In this document: one piece after another, positions 50,406 through 59,088 of the stretch
Layout: each line of letters opens with the position of its first letter
Position numbering within the stretch: position 1 is the stretch's first letter
Assembly (NCBI RefSeq): GCF_005048155.1
Contig: NZ_SUMB01000015.1
Location: 62,001-126,000, forward strand
Direction: 5' to 3'
Source: Streptomyces piniterrae
GTDB lineage: Bacteria; Actinomycetota; Actinomycetes; Streptomycetales; Streptomycetaceae
Length of the DNA stretch: 64,000 bases
Notes under the pieces: generated by a model
What the model was told of the DNA's origin: nothing
Databases searched by the model: none
What the model saw: the letters and a program-made list of their open reading frames with translations, nothing else
Position numbers and translations under genes: made by a program

Positions 50406-51500
50406 ATGGTCAGTTCCTCCCTCAGCCCCTCCCTCAGCCCCTCCCTCCGCCCCTTCCGCCCCGGTGACGGCCCCTCGCTGCTGGCCGCCTGGCGCCGCAG
50501 CGTCCCGGACGATCCGATGACCGCCGCCCGGTTCCGCGCCCTGATCCTCCTCGACGCCAATTTCGAGCCGGCGGGCCTGCGGCTGGCCGTCCTCGACGGG
50601 CAGGTGGTGGGCGCCGCGTACGCCGTGCGCCGTCTCGTCCCCGCGATGGGCACCGACTTGGAGCCGGACCAGGGCTGGATCCCCTTCTTCTTCGTGGACC
50701 CGGCGGTACGCCGCGCAGGCCTCGGCCGCCGCCTGCTCACCGACGCCCTCGACTGGCTGCGCGCCCACGGCCGCACCCGCGTCGACTTCGCCTCGTACAC
50801 CCCCAACTACGTCCTCCCCGGCCTCGACCGAACGGCATATCCGCAGGCCGGGCGGCTCCTGGACAGCCTTGGCTTCCGGACCCGGTACGAGGCCGCGGCG
50901 ATGAGCCTCGACCTGGCCGGCTACCGCATGCCGGACGAGGTGCGTCGACTCACCGATGAGCTGACGGCGCGGGCGTACCGGTTCGGCACACCGTGCGATG
51001 ACGACCTCGTCGACCTGGTCCGGCTGGCGGGCGAGGAGTTCGGCCCCGATTGGCCACGGACGATCCGGCAGTGCCTGACGACGGGCATGCCGTTGGAGCG
51101 CATCGTCATCGCACGAGATCCGGCCGGGCGGCTGGCGGGCTTTGCGATGCACGGCGCGTACGAGGGCGTGGGTGACGGAATTGGCGAGAGGGCGGACAAG
51201 GGGACGGATCTGGGCCCGGGTGAGGGGAGAACGGCCGAGCGCCCGGCCGGCGGCGGAATCGAGCGGTTCGGCCCGTTCGGTGTACGGGAGGAGCGGCGCG
51301 GCACAGGCCTGGGCAGGGTGCTGCTGCATCTGACGCTGGAACGGATGCGGGCGCTGGGCGCACGGCGGGCGTGGTTCCTGTGGACGAGCGAGCGGAGCCC
51401 GGCGGGCCATGTCTATCGGCGGGCCGGATTCCGTACGACCCGCGTCTTCGAGGTGATGCGGTGGGAGGCGACGGAGTCGCGGCGGGAGACGACGGCATGA
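50406..51500 (+). CDS. GNAT family N-acetyltransferase (two GNAT domains)
   Basis: A 364-residue protein with two GNAT folds in tandem: residues about 15-175 (VVGAAYAVRRLV, then FFVDPAVRRAGLGRRLLTDALDWL as acetyl-CoA site) and about 190-355 (FGPFGVREERRGTGLGRVLLHLTLERM). Between them is a Gly/Glu-rich insert. The start ATG has AGGAG seven bases upstream. The stop overlaps the start of the sugar-binding lipoprotein gene (ATGA), so the acetyltransferase belongs to the transporter operon. The substrate could be the imported amino sugar, which is inference. Confidence 0.88.
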   Translation: MVSSSLSPSLSPSLRPFRPGDGPSLLAAWRRSVPDDPMTAARFRALILLDANFEPAGLRLAVLDGQVVGAAYAVRRLVPAMGTDLEPDQGWIPFFFVDPAVRRAGLGRRLLTDALDWLRAHGRTRVDFASYTPNYVLPGLDRTAYPQAGRLLDSLGFRTRYEAAAMSLDLAGYRMPDEVRRLTDELTARAYRFGTPCDDDLVDLVRLAGEEFGPDWPRTIRQCLTTGMPLERIVIARDPAGRLAGFAMHGAYEGVGDGIGERADKGTDLGPGEGRTAERPAGGGIERFGPFGVREERRGTGLGRVLLHLTLERMRALGARRAWFLWTSERSPAGHVYRRAGFRTTRVFEVMRWEATESRRETTA

Positions 51501-52903
51501 GGCGCCGTGAGTTCGGCGCCGGCGCCACCGCCGCCCTGTTGGCGGCCACCGGATGCGGCGCCCCCGAAGACGCCGGGGTTGATGACGGCGGGGTTGATGA
51601 CAGCGCGGTTGAGGGCCGCGGCAGCCGCCCCGGCTCCCCCATCGTCCTCACCCTCCTCTCCCATTACGCGAGCGAGCCCCTCAAGTCGGCCCTGCAAAGC
51701 GCGGTCGACGCATGGAACGCCACTCACCGGCGCGTCAAGGTGCGGACGACGGCGGTCAAGTTCACCGATCTGCTGACCACGTACATGGTCCGCCAGGCAG
51801 CCGGTCAGGGCGCCGACATCCTCCACCCGTACTGCCTGTGGACCGGGCAACTGGTGCAGGCGGGTGTGCTGCGGCCGGCGCCGCCCGAGGCGGTGCGGCG
51901 GATCCGCCGGGACTTCTCACCGGCGGCCGTCACTGCGTCGTCCGTGCACGGCACCGTCTACGGGTATCCCACCGAGGTGCAGACGTATGCGCTCTTCTAC
52001 AACAGGCGGCTGCTGCGGGCGGCCGGCTACTCCGGGCCGCCGCGTACCTGGCGCGAGTTGGAGGAGGCGGCGTACCGCACCGCCCGGCGCGACCGGCACG
52101 GCAACACGCTGGTGCAGGGTTTCGGGCTGTCGCGGTTCGACGACTCGACCGTGGTGGGGCAGACGCTCGCGCTGCTGGCCGCGCGCGGAGGCAGTCTCCT
52201 CACCCCGGACGGGCGGTGGACCGCGATCGACTCGGCCGCCGGGCGGGATGTGTTCGACCTGGAGCGCCGGCTCATCGACCGGGGCGCGAGCGATACCGGC
52301 AGCACGCTGCCCAAGGCGTTCCCGTCCGGCCAGGTGGCGATGGCGATCAGCGCGGGCTGGTGGACGGCGGTGCTGCGCGGCCTGATGGGCAGGGCCTACC
52401 GGGATGTCGGGGTGGCTCCGGTGCCGGGCCTCGCCGCGGGCGACCGCGGCACCCTGGCCACCGGGTTCCTGCTCGGCGTGAACTCCAGGTGCCGGCATCC
52501 GGAGGCGGCCTGGGAGTTCCTGCGCTGGCTGAACGCCGTCCCGGTGCCCGCCCGCGCGCGCGGAGGAGACAACGGCCGAGGCAGGGACGGGGACAGGGGC
52601 GGGGACAGCGGCAGGCAGGTTTCCGTGACGAGGATGAGCGCGCTTCAGGTCTCCGTCGGGTCTATGACCGGCCGCGCCGACGATATGCGGGCGCTGCTGG
52701 GGCCCGGCAGCGGCAGCGACCCGAATCTCGGGCCGTTTCTGGACGCCCTGCGGTACGCCGATCCGGAACCGAACGGTCCGCGCGCTCAGCGGGTCAAGTC
52801 GCTGCTGCGCAAGAACATCGAGACGGTCTGGACGGGCCGCCGGTCGGTCGACGAGGCGCTGCGTCTGGCGACGCGCCAGCTCAACCAGGAACTGGGGAGG
52901 TGA
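51497..52903 (+). CDS. Sugar-type ABC transporter substrate-binding protein
   Basis: A 468-residue family 1 extracellular solute-binding protein. The N terminus RRREFGAGATAALLAATGC combines a twin-arginine-like RRREF with a poor lipobox (ATGC), so Tat-dependent lipoprotein export is plausible. The domain starts at IVLTLLSHYASEPLKSAL; YGYPTEVQTYALFYNRRLL is typical. An insert rich in Gly/Arg/Asp (about 353-375) is unusual. The operon continues with two permeases. Confidence 0.9.
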   Translation: MRRREFGAGATAALLAATGCGAPEDAGVDDGGVDDSAVEGRGSRPGSPIVLTLLSHYASEPLKSALQSAVDAWNATHRRVKVRTTAVKFTDLLTTYMVRQAAGQGADILHPYCLWTGQLVQAGVLRPAPPEAVRRIRRDFSPAAVTASSVHGTVYGYPTEVQTYALFYNRRLLRAAGYSGPPRTWRELEEAAYRTARRDRHGNTLVQGFGLSRFDDSTVVGQTLALLAARGGSLLTPDGRWTAIDSAAGRDVFDLERRLIDRGASDTGSTLPKAFPSGQVAMAISAGWWTAVLRGLMGRAYRDVGVAPVPGLAAGDRGTLATGFLLGVNSRCRHPEAAWEFLRWLNAVPVPARARGGDNGRGRDGDRGGDSGRQVSVTRMSALQVSVGSMTGRADDMRALLGPGSGSDPNLGPFLDALRYADPEPNGPRAQRVKSLLRKNIETVWTGRRSVDEALRLATRQLNQELGR

Positions 52904-52909
52904 CGCGAG

Positions 52910-53896
52910 GTGGCTCGGTGCGGGAGGGCCGGGCGCGGGACGGCTCGGCGCGGTACGGCCCCACGCAGTGCGGCTTCGTCCGGCACCGCCACGGCCGGCC
53001 GCGGCCCGGCCCGTGCCGCACAGCGGCGGCAGACCGTCATCGCCTATCTGTTCCTGACGCCCACCCTGCTGTTCTTCGCGGTCTTCCTCGCCCTGCCGCT
53101 GCTCTTCGCCGTACTGCTCGCACAATCACGCTGGGCCGGATTCAACCTCGCCGATATCGAACCGGTCGGCCTGGACAATTTCACCGACCTCTTCGCCCAG
53201 GGTTCGACATTCCTGACACCCATCCTCACCAACACCCTGCTCTACGCCATCGGCACCGTGGTGATCGCCCTCTCCGGTTCCGTCGTCATCGCCAACTGCA
53301 TCAACAACCTTCGTTTCCAGGGGGTTTGGCGAACTCTCTACTTCCTGCCGATCGTGACGACCGTGGTCGCCGTCGGCAATGTCTGGAAGTACATGTACGA
53401 ACCGGGTGGCCTGGTCAATGGAGCGCTCAATGCTCTCGGCCTCCCCTCCGTCGCCTTCCTCCAGGATCCCGATACGGCGCTGCCGTCGGTTGTGGCGGTG
53501 CAGGCGTGGGCGTCCGTGGGAACCGCGATCCTGATTCTCACCGCGGGCCTGAAGTCGATCCCCGAGACCTATTACGAGGCGGCCGAGTTGGACGGCGCGG
53601 ACCAGTTCACCATCTTCTGGCGGATCACCCTGCCGCTGCTCCGCCCGTCCCTGCTCTTCGTCTGCATCACCCAGTTCATCACGGGATTGCAGTCGTTCGC
53701 CCTCATCAATGTGATGACGGGTGACGGCGGACCGGGTGACGCGACCAATGTCGCGGCCCTGGAGATATACCAGCAGGCATTCACCTACGGCGACTGGGGC
53801 GTGGCGGGCGCCGCCGCGTTCGTACTTTTCCTGGTGATCGCGCTGATCACGATGGCGCAGCTGTGGTTGTTCCGCCGCAAGGGAGAGGACGCGTAA
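52910..53896 (+). CDS. Sugar ABC transporter permease (MalF type)
   Basis: A 328-residue membrane permease with six transmembrane segments and the EAA loop YEAAELDGADQFTIFWRITLP. A 40-residue Arg/Ala/Gly-rich cytoplasmic N terminus precedes the first helix. GTG 52910 is supported by GGGGAGG eight to ten bases upstream. It pairs with the next gene. Confidence 0.93.
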   Translation: MARCGRAGRGTARRGTAPRSAASSGTATAGRGPARAAQRRQTVIAYLFLTPTLLFFAVFLALPLLFAVLLAQSRWAGFNLADIEPVGLDNFTDLFAQGSTFLTPILTNTLLYAIGTVVIALSGSVVIANCINNLRFQGVWRTLYFLPIVTTVVAVGNVWKYMYEPGGLVNGALNALGLPSVAFLQDPDTALPSVVAVQAWASVGTAILILTAGLKSIPETYYEAAELDGADQFTIFWRITLPLLRPSLLFVCITQFITGLQSFALINVMTGDGGPGDATNVAALEIYQQAFTYGDWGVAGAAAFVLFLVIALITMAQLWLFRRKGEDA

Positions 53897-54772
53897 ATGC
53901 CCCGCATCCGCCGCCGCTTCCCCTGGATGTCATACGCCCTGGTGGGCATCGGTGCCGTGGTCACCCTCGTGCCCTTCCTCGACATGCTGCTGACCTCGTT
54001 CAAGGGCCCCGGCGAGTACGGCAGACTCCCCTACCGTTTCCTGCCCGAGGCCTTTGATCTCGCCAACTACCGCGATGCGATAAGGCAGCTGAATCTTCCG
54101 CTGCTCTTCCGCAACAGCGTCATCGCCACCGGGCTCGTCACCGGCTCCATCCTCATGACGTCCTCGCTCGCCGGCTATGCGCTCGCCAAACTCCGCTTTC
54201 CGGGACGTGACCTGATTTTCCGTCTGGTCCTCTCGACGATGATGTTCCCGCCGTTCATCTTCTTCATCCCGCACTTCCTGATCCTGGTGCACTGGCCGGG
54301 GGCCGGCGGGAACGATCTGCTGGGCCGTGGTGGCGCGGGCCTCACCGTCAGTCTCGCCGCGCTAGTCATGCCGTTCCTCGTATCGGGCTTCGGCATCTTT
54401 CTGATGCGGCAGTTCATGATTTCCATCCCGGACGAAATGCTGGAGGCGGCCCGTATCGACGGCGCCGGAGAGTTCACCGTCTGGTGGCGCATCGTGATGC
54501 CGCAGACCAAACCGGTTGCCGTCACCCTGGCCCTGCTGACCTTCGTCAATGCCTGGAACGAATACATCTGGGCGCTGCTCGTCGCCACCGCGAACCCACG
54601 CCTGATGACGCTCCCGGTCGGTATCCAGATGCTGCAGAGTTATCTCGATCCCGACCGGACGGTGCCCGTCATGATGGCCGGCCTGGTCCTGAGCATTCTG
54701 CCGATCCTGCTGCTCTTTCTGATCCTGCAGAAGCACTACATCCGGGGCGTGATGCTCAGCGGCCTCAAATGA
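53897..54772 (+). CDS. Sugar ABC transporter permease (MalG type)
   Basis: A 291-residue permease with six transmembrane segments and the EAA loop LEAARIDGAGEFTVWWRIVMPQ. It starts directly after the stop of the previous gene. No ATPase gene follows; Streptomyces sugar importers of this type usually share the ATPase MsiK encoded elsewhere. Confidence 0.94.
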   Translation: MPRIRRRFPWMSYALVGIGAVVTLVPFLDMLLTSFKGPGEYGRLPYRFLPEAFDLANYRDAIRQLNLPLLFRNSVIATGLVTGSILMTSSLAGYALAKLRFPGRDLIFRLVLSTMMFPPFIFFIPHFLILVHWPGAGGNDLLGRGGAGLTVSLAALVMPFLVSGFGIFLMRQFMISIPDEMLEAARIDGAGEFTVWWRIVMPQTKPVAVTLALLTFVNAWNEYIWALLVATANPRLMTLPVGIQMLQSYLDPDRTVPVMMAGLVLSILPILLLFLILQKHYIRGVMLSGLK

Positions 54773-54851
54773 CGAACGCAGGCACACAGCAGCCGCTGGA
54801 CGGCAAAGGGCGACCGCACACGGCAACCGCTGGGCGGCCGCACTTCTCGGT

Positions 54852-54885
54852 CGTGTAACAGCGTCCGATGAGCGGCTGTTACACG
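54852..54885. promoter_or_regulatory. 11-bp perfect inverted repeat
   Basis: CGTGTAACAGC (54852-54862) and GCTGTTACACG (54875-54885) flank a 12-base loop. It lies 80 bases after the sugar operon and 114 bases before the exported-protein/two-component genes. It could be a terminator of the first or an operator of the second; the absence of a GC-only stem and its position make an operator possible. Confidence 0.6.
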
Positions 54886-54998
54886 GCTGACAGGCCACCG
54901 AGAAGCGTCCCTCATAGCTTCTGTCCCGCCGACCGGGCAGCACGCACCACCGACCGAACAGCACCCCGGCGGACGACCACGAAACGGGAGCCAGAGCC

Positions 54999-55505
54999 AT
55001 GAACCCCACCCACACCCGCCCCTCCCCCCTCACCCGCCGCAAGAGGACCGCCCTCGCGGCAGGTCTGGCCGGCGTCGCCGCCCTCGGTCTGTTCGCCACC
55101 GCCCAGGTCGCCGGCGCCGCCCCGGGACACACCGCCCCCGCCGCCGGCACCGCCCGTACGAACACCACCCCGTACGTCATCAACCACTACGGCGAGGAGA
55201 ACGCCGACAAGGGCCGCGCCGAGCGCAGCCCCCAGCACCTGGTCCTCTCCGAGTTCACCGCGATCCACGACGTGACCTGGCAGAAGTGGGGCGCCAAGCA
55301 GGCCGTCGGCACCGGAAAGGTCACCGGCCACTGGTGCCTCGACACCTGCCTCGACAAGCCGCTGAAGGCGACCATCACGCTCTCCGACCCCAAGACCGTC
55401 AACGGCAGGAAGGTCTTCTCCGCCTTCACCCTGAAGCTCGACGGGAAGCCCGGCACGTACGATTCCGAGGATCTGCAGGGCAAGCGCCCGCTCGCCACCA
55501 GCTGA
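54999..55505 (+). CDS. Exported protein, paralogue of the following lipoprotein
   Basis: A 168-residue protein with a signal peptide (residues 1-41, RRKRTALAAGLAGVAALGLF). The mature part carries LSEFTAIHDVTWQKWGAKQAVGTGKVTGHWCLDTC and so on. The following gene's product has a matching segment (LTEFTTLTRLRWRSWGKPKAVATGKLSGNWCIPKC), so the two are paralogues with two conserved cysteines. Function unknown. GGGAG precedes ATG. It heads a probable operon with the two-component system. Confidence 0.8.
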   Translation: MNPTHTRPSPLTRRKRTALAAGLAGVAALGLFATAQVAGAAPGHTAPAAGTARTNTTPYVINHYGEENADKGRAERSPQHLVLSEFTAIHDVTWQKWGAKQAVGTGKVTGHWCLDTCLDKPLKATITLSDPKTVNGRKVFSAFTLKLDGKPGTYDSEDLQGKRPLATS

Positions 55506-55527
55506 CGCGAAAGAGACCAGAGTCCCG

Positions 55528-55977
55528 ATGAGCAAGCCCACGGCCGTGGCCACCGTCATCGCGCTGACGCTGACGGCCGTGGGCACCGCCGGCTGCGGCG
55601 GCCCCGAACGGCTGCACGTCGAGGGCCCGGCCCCCAAGCCCACCCAGGCCACCGGGCCGGTCTACGTCTCCGACACCCTGGGCCACCCGCTGCGCCGTCC
55701 CACGGCCATCGGCCTCACCGAGTTCACCACGCTCACCCGGCTGCGCTGGCGATCCTGGGGCAAGCCCAAGGCCGTCGCCACCGGAAAGCTGAGCGGCAAC
55801 TGGTGCATTCCCAAGTGCACCGACTCCCCGTACCCGGCGACCCTTGAGCTCAGCCGCCTGGAGCGTCAGGAGAACGTCTCCTATTACACCCGCGCCACCG
55901 TACGGTCCTCCCACCTCCCGCCCGCCGACTCGGGGGAAGATCTGCGCGACGTCCCCCTGCCGGTCCCCGAGCCTTAG
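55528..55977 (+). CDS. Lipoprotein paralogue of the preceding gene
   Basis: A 149-residue lipoprotein with lipobox VGTAGC (cleavage before Cys23) and the shared two-cysteine domain (LTEFTTLTRLRWRSWG to NWCIPKC). By placement before a CseB/CseC-like pair it resembles CseA, the lipoprotein that damps CseBC signalling in S. coelicolor, but I see no clear sequence match to CseA, and this is only an analogy. Confidence 0.8.
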   Translation: MSKPTAVATVIALTLTAVGTAGCGGPERLHVEGPAPKPTQATGPVYVSDTLGHPLRRPTAIGLTEFTTLTRLRWRSWGKPKAVATGKLSGNWCIPKCTDSPYPATLELSRLERQENVSYYTRATVRSSHLPPADSGEDLRDVPLPVPEP

Positions 55978-55989
55978 GAACCACCAGCG

Positions 55990-56667
55990 ATGACCGATGT
56001 GCTGCTCGTGGAGGACGACGCGCTGCTCCGTGAGGCCACCCAACTGTCCCTGGAACGCTACGGATACCAGGTGCGCACGGCCTCCGACGGCCGCGCCGGG
56101 CTGGCCCAGTTCCAGGACCGCGCGCCCGATGTCGCCGTCCTGGACGTCATGCTGCCCCATCTCGACGGGGTCAGCCTGGTCCGCCGCATCCGCGAGGAGA
56201 GCCGGCTGCCGGTGCTGATGATCTCCGCCCGCACCGACCCGGTGGACGTCGTCCTCGGTCTGGAGGCGGGCGCCGACGACTACCTCACCAAGCCGTACGA
56301 CATCCCGGTACTCGTGGCCCGTATCCGCTCGGCGCTGCGCCGGGCGGCGGACTTCGCCCAGGACCTCCCGCAAGTGGCGGAGCCGCTGCTCCACTTCGGC
56401 GATCTCACCGTGAACACCGCGTCCATGGAGGTCCGCCGGGACGGCCGGCTGCTCGAACTCACCCCCACCGAACGCAAACTGGTGCTGGAGTTCGCGGCCG
56501 AACCGGGCGTGGTGCTCTCCCGGAGCACACTGCTGGAGCGGGTGTGGGACTACGCCTGGGGCGGCGACACCCGTGTCGTCGACGTCCATGTGCAACGGCT
56601 CCGCGCCAAGATCGGCCGCGACCGCATCGAGACCGTCCGCGGCTTCGGCTACAAGCTCGCCCGCTGA
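55990..56667 (+). CDS. OmpR-family response regulator, CseB-like
   Basis: A 225-residue regulator. Receiver residues Asp9, Asp10, phospho-acceptor Asp52 (VLDVMLPHLDG) and Lys101 (LTKPYD) are present; the C-terminal winged helix has LTPTERKLVLEFAAEPGVVLSR and the end RVVDVHVQRLRAKIGRDRIETVRGFGYKLAR, very similar to CseB. It starts 13 bases after the lipoprotein gene and is followed closely by the kinase. No sigE gene is present nearby. Confidence 0.94.
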   Translation: MTDVLLVEDDALLREATQLSLERYGYQVRTASDGRAGLAQFQDRAPDVAVLDVMLPHLDGVSLVRRIREESRLPVLMISARTDPVDVVLGLEAGADDYLTKPYDIPVLVARIRSALRRAADFAQDLPQVAEPLLHFGDLTVNTASMEVRRDGRLLELTPTERKLVLEFAAEPGVVLSRSTLLERVWDYAWGGDTRVVDVHVQRLRAKIGRDRIETVRGFGYKLAR

Positions 56668-56672
56668 CCGCC

Positions 56673-57896
56673 ATGGGACTGCGCACCACAACCGCCCTGG
56701 TCGTCGCCGGAACCGCGCTCGTCGCCACGCTCATCGGGCTGCTGGTGCACCAACGCACCGCCGAGGACCAGCGGGCGAACGCCGCCCGCGCGATCGACGC
56801 GAAACTCGTCGACGCGGTCAGCGAATACGCCTCGGGTACGGACACCGGTGCCCTGATCAACCCGCCGGACCTGCCCACCGCACTCCGCGAGGCGGTCACC
56901 GACCGCCCCGTGCGCGCCACCTACCTCGGCGACCCGAAAGGGTCCGCCGCCCCCGTCATGTGGGCCGCCACCCGCAGCGACGGCGACATCATCGCCCTCC
57001 GGCGCTCCTACGCTCCCCAGGCCCGCGCCCTCGCCGATCTCGACCGGGTGTTGCTCGGCTCCGGCGCGACCGTCACCGCGCTCGGCTGTGTGCTGGGCAC
57101 CGTCGTGGCGATCGGTCTGGGGCGGCGGATCGGCGCCTCCGCACGCACCGCGCAGCGCATCGCGGACGGCGACCTGACCGCCCGGGTCCGGCCCAGAGGG
57201 AACGACGAGATCGCCCGGCTCGGCGCCGCCGTCAACACGATGGCCGACGCTCTGAGCGCCCGCCTGGAGGCCGAACGCCGCGTCACCGCCGACATCGCCC
57301 ATGAACTGCGCACCCCCGTCGCCGGTTTGGTCACCGCGGTCGGCCTGCTGCCCCCCGGCCGCCCGACCGAGCTGGTCCGCGGCGGCGTGGACACCCTGCG
57401 CAACCTGGTGGAGGACGTCCTGGAGGTGGCCCGCCTGGATGTGCCGGGCGTCGAGCGGGCGCAGCGCGAGGAGGTCCAACTGAGCGCCCTGGCCCAGCGG
57501 GCGGCCGGCCTGGCAGGCGGCGACGTCGAGGTGCGGGTGGTGCACGAAGCCGTCGTCGAAACCGATCCCCGCCGCGTGGAACGCATCCTCGCCAACCTCA
57601 TCACCAACGCCCATCGCCACGGTGCCCCACCGGTCGTGGTGGAGGCCGACGGCGCAGCGGTACGCGTACGGGACCAGGGCCCCGGCTTTCCCGAGGACTT
57701 GCTGGCCCAAGGACCCCAACGCTTCCGCACCGGCGCCCGCGAACGCGGCACCGGCATCGGCCTGGGCCTGACCATCGTCGACGGCCAAGCCCGCGTGCTG
57801 GGCGCCGAAGTGCGGTACGAAAACCCCACGGAGGGCGGCGCTCAGGCGACCCTCGACCTCGGCCCGGGCGCGGCGGGATCGCCACCGGACTGCTGA
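56673..57896 (+). CDS. Sensor histidine kinase, CseC-like
   Basis: A 407-residue kinase. Transmembrane segments at about 6-25 and 128-150 bracket a 100-residue extracytoplasmic sensor; HAMP follows (150-200), then the phospho-acceptor His210 in ADIAHELRTPVAGL and an HATPase domain with NLITNAHRHG, DQGPGFPEDLL and GTGIGLGLTIVDG. ATG 56673 starts five bases after the regulator stop. The sensor would face the two exported proteins encoded upstream. Confidence 0.94.
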   Translation: MGLRTTTALVVAGTALVATLIGLLVHQRTAEDQRANAARAIDAKLVDAVSEYASGTDTGALINPPDLPTALREAVTDRPVRATYLGDPKGSAAPVMWAATRSDGDIIALRRSYAPQARALADLDRVLLGSGATVTALGCVLGTVVAIGLGRRIGASARTAQRIADGDLTARVRPRGNDEIARLGAAVNTMADALSARLEAERRVTADIAHELRTPVAGLVTAVGLLPPGRPTELVRGGVDTLRNLVEDVLEVARLDVPGVERAQREEVQLSALAQRAAGLAGGDVEVRVVHEAVVETDPRRVERILANLITNAHRHGAPPVVVEADGAAVRVRDQGPGFPEDLLAQGPQRFRTGARERGTGIGLGLTIVDGQARVLGAEVRYENPTEGGAQATLDLGPGAAGSPPDC

Positions 57897-58093
57897 CCGG
57901 ACACAGCAGCAACTATCGGGCGAGCCAGGCGAGTTGACACAAGACGGCCGAACCGGCATCGCGCCCGCATGGGGAGCCGCGCTTCGACACAGGTCACACA
58001 GCTGGAACCCCCAAGACGACTACTGCTAGTGTTTATTCGGTCACAGAAGGCAATCAGGCCTCTATGCACAGGTATCGAAGGGCCGAGGGTTCC

Positions 58094-58339
58094 ATGCGCA
58101 AGCTTCAGCAGGTCGTGATCGTCGCCGCCGCAGCAGCTGGCGGCCTGTCCGCCGTCGGTGCCGGCGCCGGCACCGCCTACGCCCACGATGGCGGACCGAA
58201 GGTGAAGGAGATCTTCCGTCCGTACCAGGAGTGCAGTCCTCAGACGTTCTCCGACATCAACTTCCCGATCGGCGTGCTCGCCGTACCCCAGACGTTCGGC
58301 ACGACCTGCGATCAGTTCAACCGCGCCTTCAACGGGTAA
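58094..58339 (+). CDS. Small secreted protein, MRKLQQ family
   Basis: An 81-residue protein with signal peptide MRKLQQVVIVAAAAAGGL to about residue 30, and mature part HDGGPKVKEIFRPYQECSPQTF... with two cysteines. The motif FRPYQECSPQT, then G-L/V-x-x-x-Q-x-FGTxC is shared with the C-terminal part of the protein at 62552, so the two are homologues. The pattern weakly resembles rodlin C-terminal sequences (cysteine followed by Gln/Asn/Thr), which is only a suggestion. ATG 58094 is chosen because GAAGGGCCGAGGGTTCC precedes it in the same way as in the related genes. Confidence 0.78.
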   Translation: MRKLQQVVIVAAAAAGGLSAVGAGAGTAYAHDGGPKVKEIFRPYQECSPQTFSDINFPIGVLAVPQTFGTTCDQFNRAFNG

Positions 58340-58373
58340 CACCGCCGGGGGAAGCCGCACGCGACAAGTGTCG

Positions 58374-58406
58374 CGGGCCCTTCGAGGGGATCCCTCGGAG
58401 GGCCCG
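58374..58406 (+). terminator. Terminator after the 58094 gene
   Basis: A 15-bp stem (58374-58388 with 58392-58406, one G-T pair) with loop GAT, followed by TTT. Confidence 0.85.
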
Positions 58407-58573
58407 TTTGCGTATGACCTGCCGAACGGGTCGCACCCGGCGCGGCCAAACAGGTGGTTCACCGCCTGCGATTCACCGGGGAAGCGCCCGTCCGGCCGGG
58501 CCCACCAAGGCCCTGACCTGCCCAGGACCCGGGAAACTCCCGGGTCGTCGCCCATTGGCCATGGTCATACCAT

Positions 58574-58640
58574 CCGGCGCGTCGTGGCGCGACTTCAGGA
58601 CATTTCGTATTAGCTTTCAGTAACTGTCCGAAGTCGATCC
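58574..58640 (+). promoter_or_regulatory. Conserved promoter block, copy 1
   Basis: The block begins CCGGCGCGTCGT, includes ATTTCGTATTAGC and GTAACTGTCCGAAGTCGATC, and ends 38 bases before ATG 58678. A clearly related block lies at 62271-62337 on the minus strand before the homologous gene. The precise start site and sigma factor are unknown. Confidence 0.65.
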
Positions 58641-58677
58641 ATAACGGGTTGCTTCCTATCAATCCACCGGAGAAGAA

Positions 58678-58959
58678 ATGCGCAAGCTTCACAAGGCTGC
58701 CGTGGTGGTCGCCACGCTCAGCAGCATCGGGATCCTCGGCGCCGGCACCGCCCACGCCGACGGCGGCAACCTCAACGTCGGTCAGGCCAGCCAGTGCCGG
58801 TCGCACGACCTGAACGTCAACGTCCTTGGCGAGGTCGGGCTCGTCAACGGCCTGCTGGGCAGCGCGCTCAACGGCGAGGGCTCGCCGGGTGCGCAGCAGA
58901 CCCACCAGGGCTCGGACATGGGCTGCAACAACGCCGTCAGCGGCGGCGAGGACAAGTAA
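58678..58959 (+). CDS. Small secreted protein, MRKLHK family
   Basis: A 93-residue protein with signal peptide MRKLHKAAVVVATLSSIGIL to about residue 27, then a mature part with two cysteines: QCRSHDLNVNVLGEVGLVNG, ...ALNGEGSPGAQ..., and MGCNN. Three close homologues are in the window (58678, 59744, 61968). The pattern SHD-NV-VLG-VG--NG--G-A-NGEGSPGAQ is strict. Function is unknown. GGAG eight bases upstream. Confidence 0.85.
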   Translation: MRKLHKAAVVVATLSSIGILGAGTAHADGGNLNVGQASQCRSHDLNVNVLGEVGLVNGLLGSALNGEGSPGAQQTHQGSDMGCNNAVSGGEDK

Positions 58960-58966
58960 CCGAATG

Positions 58967-59006
58967 GGGTCCCGGTGTCCGAGCCACAGGCCCGGCACCG
59001 GGGCCC
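58967..59006 (+). terminator. Terminator after the 58678 gene
   Basis: GGGTCCCGGTGTCCG-type left arm pairs with CGGCACCGGGGCCC with several wobble or mismatch pairs, followed by GTTTTCT (59007-59013). Confidence 0.75.
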
Positions 59007-59088
59007 GTTTTCTGCCCCTTCTCTAGGCCCGGGCGCGGGCCGGTTCTCGGTGCATGGCGCCCGGGCATCGATCACAAAGGAACAGCAC

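Larger units (their letters stand above)
58340..58677. other. Spacer with a terminator, a second hairpin and a conserved promoter block
   Basis: About 340 bases. It holds the terminator at 58374-58406, a 9-bp hairpin GACCCGGGA/TCCCGGGTC at 58526-58546, and the block 58574-58640 that recurs upstream of the gene at 62231. Each is listed separately where noted. Confidence 0.6.

Noticed and set aside
55528..57896. The two-component genes as the sigE-cseABC operon itself
   Set aside because: There is no sigE gene and a secreted paralogue precedes the lipoprotein; the similarity to CseB/CseC is that of a paralogous system.
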